The translations under genes and the position numbers were made by a program. From a virus, in the IMG/VR virus record IMGVR_UViG_3300043536_000303, positions 1-32,215 of that record: a stretch of 32,215 nucleotides of DNA; one strand, 5' to 3'. A model generated the notes under the pieces. The model worked only from the letters and a program-made list of their open reading frames with translations. It was not told the origin of the DNA and made no database searches. Of this stretch, positions 23,311 to 29,999 are shown piece by piece. How positions within the stretch are numbered: the first letter of the stretch is position 1; each line of letters opens with the position of its first letter.

Positions 23311-23380
23311 GCGGACAGGCGGGGTGGCGTAATCCCGCATGGGCCAGCGGGGTTCGGACTCCCTGAACCCGCCTGTCCGC
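23311..23380 (+). other. Long inverted repeat (13-bp arms) ahead of the replication genes
   Basis: GCGGACAGGCGGG (23311-23323) and CCCGCCTGTCCGC (23368-23380) are perfectly complementary across a 44-nt loop. It lies in the 198-bp gap between the sigma-like gene and the Sak4-type ATPase gene, ending 26 bases before that gene's start. No T-run follows, so it is not a typical terminator. The TTCG-rich loop end recalls a tRNA T-arm, but D and anticodon arms are absent. A regulatory RNA fold, protein-binding site or replication site is possible. Confidence 0.45.
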
Positions 23381-23406
23381 CCCACCTTTGAGAGGAGGTC
23401 GAGCCG

Positions 23407-24162
23407 ATGGGACTGATGAAGCAGATCAGGAGCGGGAAACAGCCCGCGCCGCGCCGGGTCATGCTGTACGGGACTCACGGCGTGGGCAAGTCGACGTGGG
23501 GTTCAATGGCCCCGAAGTCCATCTTCATCCAGACCGAGGACGGTCTGGGGGAGATCGCCTGCGACAAGTTCCCGCTGGCGAAGACCTTCGGCCAGGTCAT
23601 GCAAGCGCTCTCAGACCTCTACACCGAGGAGCACACCTACCGCACCGTGGTCGTGGACACGCTCGACTGGCTTGAGCGGCTCATCTGGGAAGAAGTCTGC
23701 AAGCAGAAGACTGTCGAGAACATCGAGGACATCGGCTATGCCAAGGGGTACATGTTCGCGCTGACGCAGTGGCGGGAGTTCCTGACCGGCCTGGAAGCGT
23801 TGCGCGCCGACCGGGGGATGATGGTCGTTCTCATCGCTCACGCGAAGATCGAGAAGTTCGAGAACCCCGAGACGGAGAACTACGACCGCTACGTGCCGCG
23901 CATCCACAAGCTCACCTCCCACATCGTCCAGGAATGGTGCGACGAGGTCCTGTTCGCCACCTACCGCGTCCACGTCAAACAGACGAAGGAAGGCTTCGAC
24001 AAGAAGGTCACGAAGGGCGTGGGCACCGGCGAGCGCATTATCCGCACGACCGAGCGCCCAGCGCACGTGGCGAAGAACCGCCTGAACCTCCCCGACGAAC
24101 TCCCCCTGGACTGGAACGCCTACGCGCAGTTCCTGGGAGAGGCGCCCGCGCCGAAGAAGTAG
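23407..24162 (+). CDS. Phage RecA-like ATPase, Sak4/AAA_24 type
   Basis: A 251-residue P-loop ATPase. Walker A is GTHGVGKST (22-30), Walker B is the strand TVVVDTLDWLE, and MVVLIAHAKIEKF carries the sensor strand and His. Members of this family (Sak4-like, AAA_24) are phage single-strand annealing or recombination ATPases that act with a phage SSB. GAGGAGG lies about 8 bases before the ATG. The next gene is a DUF669 protein, the common partner of this family, so the pair likely serves phage DNA recombination and replication. Confidence 0.85.
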   Translation: MGLMKQIRSGKQPAPRRVMLYGTHGVGKSTWGSMAPKSIFIQTEDGLGEIACDKFPLAKTFGQVMQALSDLYTEEHTYRTVVVDTLDWLERLIWEEVCKQKTVENIEDIGYAKGYMFALTQWREFLTGLEALRADRGMMVVLIAHAKIEKFENPETENYDRYVPRIHKLTSHIVQEWCDEVLFATYRVHVKQTKEGFDKKVTKGVGTGERIIRTTERPAHVAKNRLNLPDELPLDWNAYAQFLGEAPAPKK

Positions 24163-24204
24163 CGTCCCGATCTTTTCCCCGACCCTATTCATAAGGAGAA
24201 CGCC

Positions 24205-24663
24205 GTGAGCGACCTGAACGGATTCGACGCAAACCAAGTGGAACCCGTGACCAATTTCGACCCCGTCCCCGCCGGCAAGTACCTGGCCGTCATCACCGCC
24301 TCGGAAATGAAGCCCACGAAGAACGGCAAGGGCAGCTTCCTGGAGCTGCAGTTCCAGGTCATCGAGGGCGAGCACGCCAACCGCAACGTCTGGGCGCGCC
24401 TGAACCTCGACAATCCCAACCCGCAGGCGGTGCAGATCGCGCGAGGCCAGCTTTCCGCGCTCTGCCGCGCCGTGGGCGTCCTGACGCCGAAAGATTCCTG
24501 CGAGCTGCACAACCTGCCGCTCGTGATTGACGTCCGGTGCAAGAAGCGGCAGGACACCGACGAAATGGCGAACGAGATCAAGGGCTTCCTAAAGAAGGAA
24601 GCGCCCGCGCCCGCTCCGGCCCGGCCCGCCTCGTCCTCCACCCCGCCTTGGGCGAGACGGTGA
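24205..24663 (+). CDS. DUF669 phage protein (SSB-like candidate)
   Basis: A 152-residue protein with GTG start and AAGGAG 6 bases upstream. The DUF669 core is NFDPVPAGKYLAVITASEMK, the LELQFQVIEGEHANRNVWAR strand region, and a helical part (ARGQLSALCRAVGV). The C-terminal 25 residues are Ala/Pro-rich and disordered. DUF669 proteins sit beside Sak4/AAA_24 ATPases in siphophage replication modules and are thought to act as single-strand DNA binding proteins. The stop is followed after 2 bases by the RusA-type gene. Confidence 0.85.
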   Translation: MSDLNGFDANQVEPVTNFDPVPAGKYLAVITASEMKPTKNGKGSFLELQFQVIEGEHANRNVWARLNLDNPNPQAVQIARGQLSALCRAVGVLTPKDSCELHNLPLVIDVRCKKRQDTDEMANEIKGFLKKEAPAPAPARPASSSTPPWARR

Positions 24664-24665
24664 CG

Positions 24666-25046
24666 ATGCAGGTTCTGATTCCCATCCGAACCTGGTCGGA
24701 GCCGAACCTGCGCGGCCACTGGGCAAAGCGCGCGCGCAGGGCGCGGGGGCAGCGAGAGGCCGCCCGGATTCTCGTCCGGGCGGCCCTCGCCGCGTCGGCC
24801 GGGAAACCGCCCCTGGAGGGAAACCTTCGACTGGCCATACGACTTACGCGCGTGGCAATGCGTCAGATGGATTCCGACAACCTCGCAGCGGGACTGAAGG
24901 CCGTCCGGGACGGAGTGTCGGATGCCCTTCAAATGAACGACGGCGACCGACGGCTTGACTGGCAATACGCCCAGCAGAAGGGCAAACGCGGCGAGTACGC
25001 CGTGCTTGTAACGATCCAAGAGGAAAGCGCATGCCCGATCCCTTGA
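24666..25046 (+). CDS. RusA-family Holliday junction resolvase
   Basis: A 126-residue endonuclease that cuts Holliday junctions. The ATG at 24666 is chosen because it directly follows the DUF669 stop and starts the conserved strand MQVLIPIRTWSEPNLRGHW; the frame is open to 24537 but reads as a shadow. The acidic centre is seen in MDSDNLAAGLKAVRDGVSDA, with Asp69, Asp71, Asn72, Lys78 and Asp82, and a later acidic pair near 92-94 (NDGD). This matches the RusA pattern D-x-DN-x5-K-x3-D. It overlaps the methyltransferase start by 16 bases. It would process branched phage replication or recombination intermediates. Confidence 0.85.
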   Translation: MQVLIPIRTWSEPNLRGHWAKRARRARGQREAARILVRAALAASAGKPPLEGNLRLAIRLTRVAMRQMDSDNLAAGLKAVRDGVSDALQMNDGDRRLDWQYAQQKGKRGEYAVLVTIQEESACPIP

Positions 25047-26308
25047 GGCTTGGCAGCTTGTTTCGCGGCATCGGCGGCATCGACAAGGGATTCGAGGACG
25101 CCGGGATCGAACCGCACTGGTCGGTGGAGATCGACCCGTCGTGCAACGCCGTCGCGCGCCGGCACTGGCCGCAGGTGCCCGTCGTGAAGGACGTCCGCGA
25201 AGCGGGGAAGCGCAACCTCGCGCCGGTAGACGTCATCGCCTTCGGATCTCCCTGCCAGGACTTGTCGCTGGCCGGGAAGCGTAAAGGACTGGAAGGAGAG
25301 CGCAGTGGACTGTTCTTCGAGGCAGGCCGGGTTATTCGAGAGCTGCGCCCGCAGCTCGCCGTCTGGGAGAACGTCCCCGGCGCGTTCAGCAGCTATACGC
25401 CAGCAGAGCAGCCGCCGGGCGAAATGGCGGCTGGAAGCGAATGGGAGGTGGAAGAGGAGAGCGATTTTGCGGCCGTCCTCGCTGAGATGGAGAAGTGCGG
25501 GGCGCTGGACGTCGGATGGAGAGTTCTGGACTCGCAGTGGTTCGGAGTGGCCCAGAGACGGCGCCGCATCATCCTTGTCGCGGATTTTGCAGCGAGACGC
25601 GCCGAAAAAATACTGGCTCTCTCCGAAAGCCTGCGCGGGCATCCTGCGCCGCGCCGAGAGCCGGGGCAAGCGGTTGCCGGCCCCCTTGAGAGCCGCCCTG
25701 GAGGCGGTGGCTTCCCAGGGACGGACGCCGCCGCCAGCGGGTTCCTCGTGTCTGACGTCGGCCCGACGCTCAAGGGCGGAAACGGCCCGAGCGGCCGCTG
25801 CGAACTCTCCGACGGAAACGGCGACGGCCTGATCGTTCAAGGTGTGCGCGAACCGGCAGAACGCGCCCGCCATGATGCCGTAGCCATGGCGGTCAGGATC
25901 GCCCAGACCGGCGCGAACGGCCACGGCGTCTCGGAAGACGTAAGCCATACGCTTGATGCGGCCAACGGGCAGGCAGTCGCATTTCAGCCGCGCTTCGCGC
26001 GCAACGGTCGCGGCGCACCCTCGGACGTCGCATATCCGCTGACCGCAGAAGCGGGAACGACGGGCAAAGGTGACAGTGGCAATGCCGTGCTCGTCCTGGC
26101 ATGGGGTGTTCGGAGATTAACGCCGACGGAATGCGAGCGGCTGCAGGGATTTCCGGACGGATGGACGGCCTGGGGAATCAACGAGGCAGGCGAGCGAATC
26201 GAGATATCCGACTCGGCGCGGTACCGGATGCTTGGAAACGCTGTGACGCGGACGGTTGCATCGTGGCTCGGAAAGCGCATTGTCGCAGTCCTGCGGGAGA
26301 CACGCTGA
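25031..26308 (+). CDS. Phage DNA (cytosine-5) methyltransferase
   Basis: A 425-residue 5mC methyltransferase. Motif I is GSLFRGIGGIDKGF (8-21), motif IV is FGSPCQDLS with nucleophile Cys75 in the normal Pro-Cys context, motif VI is WENVPGAF (112-119), motif VIII is AQRRRRIILVA, and motifs IX and X are RRLTPTECERLQGFPDGW and YRMLGNAVT. Between about residues 195 and 350 lies a long low-complexity Gly/Ala-rich target-recognition region typical of prophage Dcm enzymes. It differs strongly from the methyltransferase at 218-1537 and is not a duplicate. In phages such enzymes protect the viral genome from host restriction. The helicase gene abuts its stop. Confidence 0.93.
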   Translation: MPDPLRLGSLFRGIGGIDKGFEDAGIEPHWSVEIDPSCNAVARRHWPQVPVVKDVREAGKRNLAPVDVIAFGSPCQDLSLAGKRKGLEGERSGLFFEAGRVIRELRPQLAVWENVPGAFSSYTPAEQPPGEMAAGSEWEVEEESDFAAVLAEMEKCGALDVGWRVLDSQWFGVAQRRRRIILVADFAARRAEKILALSESLRGHPAPRREPGQAVAGPLESRPGGGGFPGTDAAASGFLVSDVGPTLKGGNGPSGRCELSDGNGDGLIVQGVREPAERARHDAVAMAVRIAQTGANGHGVSEDVSHTLDAANGQAVAFQPRFARNGRGAPSDVAYPLTAEAGTTGKGDSGNAVLVLAWGVRRLTPTECERLQGFPDGWTAWGINEAGERIEISDSARYRMLGNAVTRTVASWLGKRIVAVLRETR

Positions 26309-28000
26309 ATGCAGCTGCGCCCGTACCAGCAAGAAGCAATCGACGCGGTCTACCGCTACCTGCGGGAGCACGACGACAACCCGGTCATCGTGATCCCGAC
26401 CGCAGGCGGTAAGACCCCGGTCATGGCGACCATCTGCAAAGACACGGTCGGCACGTGGCAAGGGCGAGTCATCATCCTGGCGCACGTCAAGGAACTGCTC
26501 GAACAGGCCTTCGACAAGCTCGACCGGATCGCACCGGAGCTCCGCGTGGGCGTGTACTCCGCCGGATTCGGGCGGCGCGACACGAACCATCCTGTCATCC
26601 TCGCCGGAATCCAGAGCGTCTACAAGCGCGCCTGTGACCTGGGGCCGTTTGATCTCGTGCTCGTGGACGAGGCGCACTGCATCGCCCCGGAAGGCGACGG
26701 GATGTACCGGCAGTTCCTGGCGGAGATGAAGGTCGTCAACCCTCGCGTCCGAGTCATTGGCCTCACGGCCACGCCATTCCGGATGAAGTCGGGGATGATC
26801 TGCGCGCCGGAAAACTTCCTCAACGCGATCTGTTACGAAATCGGCGTCCGGCAGCTCATCGTGGACGGCTATCTCTGCAAGCTGGTCACCAAGGCTGGCT
26901 GCCAGAAACCGGACACGTCGACTCTCCACGTCCGCGCCGGAGAATTCATCGCCAACGAGACGGAAACCCTCATGAACCAGGACCCGCTGGTGGACTCTGC
27001 CTGCGCGGAGATCGCCGAGTATGCCAAAGACCGGAAGTCCTGCCTCATCTTCTCCAGCGGCGTGAAGCACGGCGAGCACCTGGCCGAAGTCCTGCGGCGG
27101 CGCGCCGGGTCCGAGGTCGGGACCGTCTTCGGAAACACGCTCGCGTTCGAGCGCGCGAGAACGCTCGATGATTTCCGCAAGGGAAAGCTCAAGTATCTGG
27201 TCAACGTCAACGTCCTCACGACGGGGTTCGACGCGCCCAATATCGACTGTCTGGCGCTGGTGCGCCCGACGATGTCGCCGGGCCTCTACTACCAGATGTG
27301 CGGGCGCGGGTTCCGCATCCATCCGGGAAAGCAGGATTGCCTCGTTTTGGACTTCGGCGGAAATGTTCTCCGACATGGCCCTGTGGATCAGATCAAGGCT
27401 CAGAGTGTTCATGCCGGCAATGGCATGGCGCCCGCGAAGGAATGCCCACAGTGCCACAGCGTCATCGCCGCCGGATATGCGACCTGCCCGGACTGCGGAT
27501 ATGCATTCCCGCCTCCGGAGCGGCAGAAGCACGATGGCGAGGCCTCTACCGCGGGCATCCTCTCCGGGCAGGTCACGAAGAACGAATACCTCGTCAAGGA
27601 CGTGCTCTACAGCGTCCACACCAAGCGCGGCGCGCCGCCGGAGCATCCGAAAACGCTGCGGGTCGACTACGAGATCGGCTTCAACTGGTTCATTTCCGAA
27701 TGGGTCTGCCCCGAACACAGCGGCTACGCCCGCTGGAAGTTTGAGAAATGGTGGAAATCGCGCTCGCTCATTCCTCCGCCCAAGACTGCCGAGGAAGCCG
27801 CCGCCCTCGCGCAGGACGGGGCGCTCGCCCCGGTGGCCGGTATCATCTGCCGCCACGTCGCCGGGGAGCAGCACGAGCAGGTCGTGGGGCATGTCCTGGG
27901 CACGAAGCCTCGCATGCCCGGAATGGACGACGAGCCGGTCATGGCGCCGGCGCCTGCCGCTGCCGCAATGGGGCTGTCGGACGAGGAGATTCCATTCTGA
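26309..28000 (+). CDS. Phage superfamily 2 DEAD/DEAH helicase with zinc knuckle and SSB-like C-terminal tip
   Basis: A 563-residue helicase that starts directly at the methyltransferase stop. Q-motif region RPYQQEAIDAV, Walker A IPTAGGKT, motif II VDEAHC, motif III GLTATPFRM, motif V TTGFDAPNID and motif VI QMCGRGFRIHPGK are all present. A zinc knuckle CPQCHS-x-CPDCG follows the helicase core, and the last third (DUF-like) is unique to phage helicases. The protein ends in SDEEIPF, which closely resembles the DDDIPF tip of bacterial SSB that recruits replication partners. It probably unwinds or remodels DNA at phage forks. The stop overlaps a weak ATG of the next frame (TGATG). Confidence 0.9.
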   Translation: MQLRPYQQEAIDAVYRYLREHDDNPVIVIPTAGGKTPVMATICKDTVGTWQGRVIILAHVKELLEQAFDKLDRIAPELRVGVYSAGFGRRDTNHPVILAGIQSVYKRACDLGPFDLVLVDEAHCIAPEGDGMYRQFLAEMKVVNPRVRVIGLTATPFRMKSGMICAPENFLNAICYEIGVRQLIVDGYLCKLVTKAGCQKPDTSTLHVRAGEFIANETETLMNQDPLVDSACAEIAEYAKDRKSCLIFSSGVKHGEHLAEVLRRRAGSEVGTVFGNTLAFERARTLDDFRKGKLKYLVNVNVLTTGFDAPNIDCLALVRPTMSPGLYYQMCGRGFRIHPGKQDCLVLDFGGNVLRHGPVDQIKAQSVHAGNGMAPAKECPQCHSVIAAGYATCPDCGYAFPPPERQKHDGEASTAGILSGQVTKNEYLVKDVLYSVHTKRGAPPEHPKTLRVDYEIGFNWFISEWVCPEHSGYARWKFEKWWKSRSLIPPPKTAEEAAALAQDGALAPVAGIICRHVAGEQHEQVVGHVLGTKPRMPGMDDEPVMAPAPAAAAMGLSDEEIPF

Positions 28001-28056
28001 TGCGGAAGGAGGTGATACGGGAACATGCCGTGAAACGGAAACGAAGGGAGGGACTG

Positions 28057-28392
28057 ATGGGCTGTCTGTCGGAATCGGAGTTCAGGACGCTCGACCGGAA
28101 ACTGGACCGCCTTCTCCAAATGGTGGAGGCCGTCCTCGGAAAGGAGTTTTCCCGCATGTCTCAGGCATTGGACGATCTCGCCACGCAGGTTGCCGCGAAC
28201 ACCTCCGTCGAGGAATCGGCGGTGACGCTCATCAACGGCCTCGCCGCCCAGCTCGCGGCTGCGGGCACGGACCCGGCGAAGCTGCAGTCGTTGCAGGCCA
28301 GTCTCAAGGCGTCGGCGGATGACCTGGCGGCTGCGGTCGCCGCGAACACCGTGGCCGACCCGAACACTCCTCCTTCCGGGGCGCAGGGGTAA
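28057..28392 (+). CDS. Small coiled-coil phage protein
   Basis: A 111-residue protein. The ATG at 28057 is preferred because AGGGAGG lies 5 bases upstream; the in-frame ATG at 28000 overlaps the helicase stop and is possible through coupling. The N-terminal half (ESEFRTLDRKLDRLLQMVEAVL) and the region SQALDDLATQVAANTSVEES form amphipathic helices; the end is Ala-rich and then Pro-rich (NTPPSGAQG). Similar Ala/Thr-rich helical proteins are common but uncharacterised in phage genomes. It precedes a strong terminator-like hairpin, so it probably ends the early transcription unit. Confidence 0.65.
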   Translation: MGCLSESEFRTLDRKLDRLLQMVEAVLGKEFSRMSQALDDLATQVAANTSVEESAVTLINGLAAQLAAAGTDPAKLQSLQASLKASADDLAAAVAANTVADPNTPPSGAQG

Positions 28393-28400
28393 GGGGCGCA

Positions 28401-28454
28401 TGGCGGAGGCCGGGCCGGGTATTTCGCCCGGCCCGGCCCCGCCACTCACTTTTT
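28401..28454 (+). terminator. Rho-independent terminator-like hairpin
   Basis: A perfect 12-bp GC stem (GGCCGGGCCGGG 28408-28419 with CCCGGCCCGGCC 28427-28438, loop TATTTCG) is extended outward by 6 more pairs with one bulged A (28401-28406 with 28439-28444). TTTTT follows at 28450-28454. It sits between the coiled-coil gene and the TTG-started gene at 28470, so it could end or attenuate transcription within the module. Confidence 0.75.
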
Positions 28455-28469
28455 CCTGAGGAACAGACC

Positions 28470-28652
28470 TTGAGCGCAGAAAGGCCGATGGAGACGTACC
28501 GCCGGGAGCGCAACCTCAGGCGGACGCTCCGCAGAGTGGCAGCATGGATGATCCGGTTCCACGAACATGGCGATGCCGGCGCAGGCGAAGTCCCGGAACT
28601 TCTCGCATCGCTCCGGCGGGCGTTGCGCCGCCGGGAAGAGGAGCCTCTATGA
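28470..28652 (+). CDS. Small basic phage protein
   Basis: A 60-residue protein, unrecognised. The start is a TTG with GAGG about 8 bases upstream, and the stop overlaps the next gene (ATGA), which supports the frame. It is very basic and helical (RRERNLRRTLRRVAAWMIRF and SLRRALRRREEE), suggesting nucleic-acid or protein binding. It is the first gene after the terminator-like hairpin. Confidence 0.5.
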   Translation: MSAERPMETYRRERNLRRTLRRVAAWMIRFHEHGDAGAGEVPELLASLRRALRRREEEPL

Positions 28653-29782
28653 GAGCGAACCGCAAGAAGGCACTGGACCGCGAAGCGCGGCTTGAGGCGT
28701 TGCAATCAGAGCGCAACTCGCTCCGGCGCGAGCTGATCGAGGTCAAGCGCGAACTCGGCCGCGCCTTGGACGTGCGCGACATGCTTTCGTCAGCCGCCCA
28801 CGCCATGCATTCCCCGCCGCGTTGGCGCCCGCGTTCGTCTGGAAGGAAACCGAGCGTTACTGCGCTCGTCCTCTTCGGCGACGCGCACGTCGGCGAGCGC
28901 ACCGATCCCAAACAGGCCGAAGGTTGGGGCCAGTATTGCTACGCCATCGCACAACGCCGAACGGAGAGTTATCTGAAATGCCTCGCGCAGTGGATCGCAA
29001 CGCTTCGGGCCGGCTACGCCATTGACGACTGCGCGGTCGTGCTCCTGGGCGACATGACGAGCGGCGACATCCATGAGGAACTTGTCCGGACGAACGAGTT
29101 CCCGCCGCCGGTCCAGGCGCTCGCCGCAGGACGGCTCGTTGCCGCCCTCGTGTCCGGTCTGGCGGGTCGGTTCCGGGACATCACCGTCTACGGGGTCGGC
29201 GGCTCGAACCATGGGCGCCTGTCGAGGAAGTACCAGTTCAAAGGCGGCGTCCTGAACAACTGGGACTTCGTTGTCTATGAGCATGCCCGTGCGCTGCTTG
29301 CGCGCCATGCGAACGTCGCGCTGCACGTCCTTCCGGCGAAAAAGGAAGCCGTCAGGATCGCCAACCACTGGTTTCTCTGCGGGCACGGCGACCACGTGAA
29401 ATCGTGGATGGGCATCCCGTGGTACGGCATCGAGCGCGACCTCGGTCGCGAATCCCGCCGCCGGCTTGACCGGCTCCAGGAACAACTCCGGAGAGACGAA
29501 CCGATCGAGGGACTCATGGACTACGGCCTCGGCGCGCACTGGCACACGCCGTTCGTGGGACCCTCATTTCGCTATCTCGTCAACGGCTCGCTTTCCGGGA
29601 CAAACGAGTTTGACCACAGCTGCGGCCGGCATGCGCCGCCGCAGCAGGTTGCTGCCCTCATCAGTCCGAAGCATGGCCTTTTCGGGCCGGTGGCCTGGCG
29701 GCTTGATACCGGGGATGAAAGCGCGTTGGCCGGCACCGATTCCACGGGGGTATTCATGGGAGGCCCGCCGCCTCATGCGTGA
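28649..29782 (+). CDS. Calcineurin-like metallophosphoesterase (phage)
   Basis: A 377-residue protein; the ATG at 28649 overlaps the previous stop. A basic coiled-coil N-terminus (residues 1-50) precedes the metal-binding core: FGDAHVGE (motif I, D-x-H), LLGDMTSGDIHEE (motif II, GD), GVGGSNHGR (motif III, NH), CGHGDH (motif IV, GH) and GLGAHWHTP (motif V, GxHxH). This is the complete two-metal site of SbcD/Mre11-related phosphoesterases. In phages these are thought to process DNA ends or 2',3'-phosphates; the substrate is not known. Neighbours are replication proteins. Confidence 0.87.
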   Translation: MRANRKKALDREARLEALQSERNSLRRELIEVKRELGRALDVRDMLSSAAHAMHSPPRWRPRSSGRKPSVTALVLFGDAHVGERTDPKQAEGWGQYCYAIAQRRTESYLKCLAQWIATLRAGYAIDDCAVVLLGDMTSGDIHEELVRTNEFPPPVQALAAGRLVAALVSGLAGRFRDITVYGVGGSNHGRLSRKYQFKGGVLNNWDFVVYEHARALLARHANVALHVLPAKKEAVRIANHWFLCGHGDHVKSWMGIPWYGIERDLGRESRRRLDRLQEQLRRDEPIEGLMDYGLGAHWHTPFVGPSFRYLVNGSLSGTNEFDHSCGRHAPPQQVAALISPKHGLFGPVAWRLDTGDESALAGTDSTGVFMGGPPPHA

Positions 29783-29999
29783 CAGCGTCAATCACCCGGA
29801 GCACTACACCTCTCACCCTTCCGGGGTCGAGTGTATCCAGATTACCGAGCACATGAACTTCTGCATCGGGAACGCCATGAAGTACCTCTGGCGCGCCGGT
29901 CTCAAAGGTGACGCGCTCGAAGACCTCAAGAAAGCTCGCTGGTACGTCGACCGGGAAATCAAACGCATCGAGTCCGCCGCGTCGCGGGAGAGGAAATGA
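29775..29999 (+). CDS. DUF3310 family protein (nucleotide kinase-like phage protein)
   Basis: A 74-residue protein beginning at the ATG at 29775, overlapping the phosphoesterase stop by 8 bases; the longer open frame is a shadow. It matches DUF3310 closely: VNHPEHYTSHPSGVECIQIT, then ITEHMNFCIGNAMKYLWRAG and LKKARWYVDREIKRI. These small proteins are widespread in phage replication modules and are labelled nucleotide kinase-related, without firm biochemical proof. The stop overlaps the primase start (ATGA). Confidence 0.88.
   Translation: MRDSVNHPEHYTSHPSGVECIQITEHMNFCIGNAMKYLWRAGLKGDALEDLKKARWYVDREIKRIESAASRERK

Noticed and set aside
23311-23380. Possible tRNA (TTCG-containing loop and paired ends)
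   Set aside because: The 13-bp outer stem is too long for an acceptor arm, and no D arm or anticodon arm can be drawn.
26117-27892. Long minus-strand open frame opposite the phage helicase (591 codons)
   Set aside because: It is antisense to an intact helicase with all motifs, its translation is Arg/Asp/Val-rich and unlike any family, and it has no ribosome site; GC-rich codon use opens such shadow frames.
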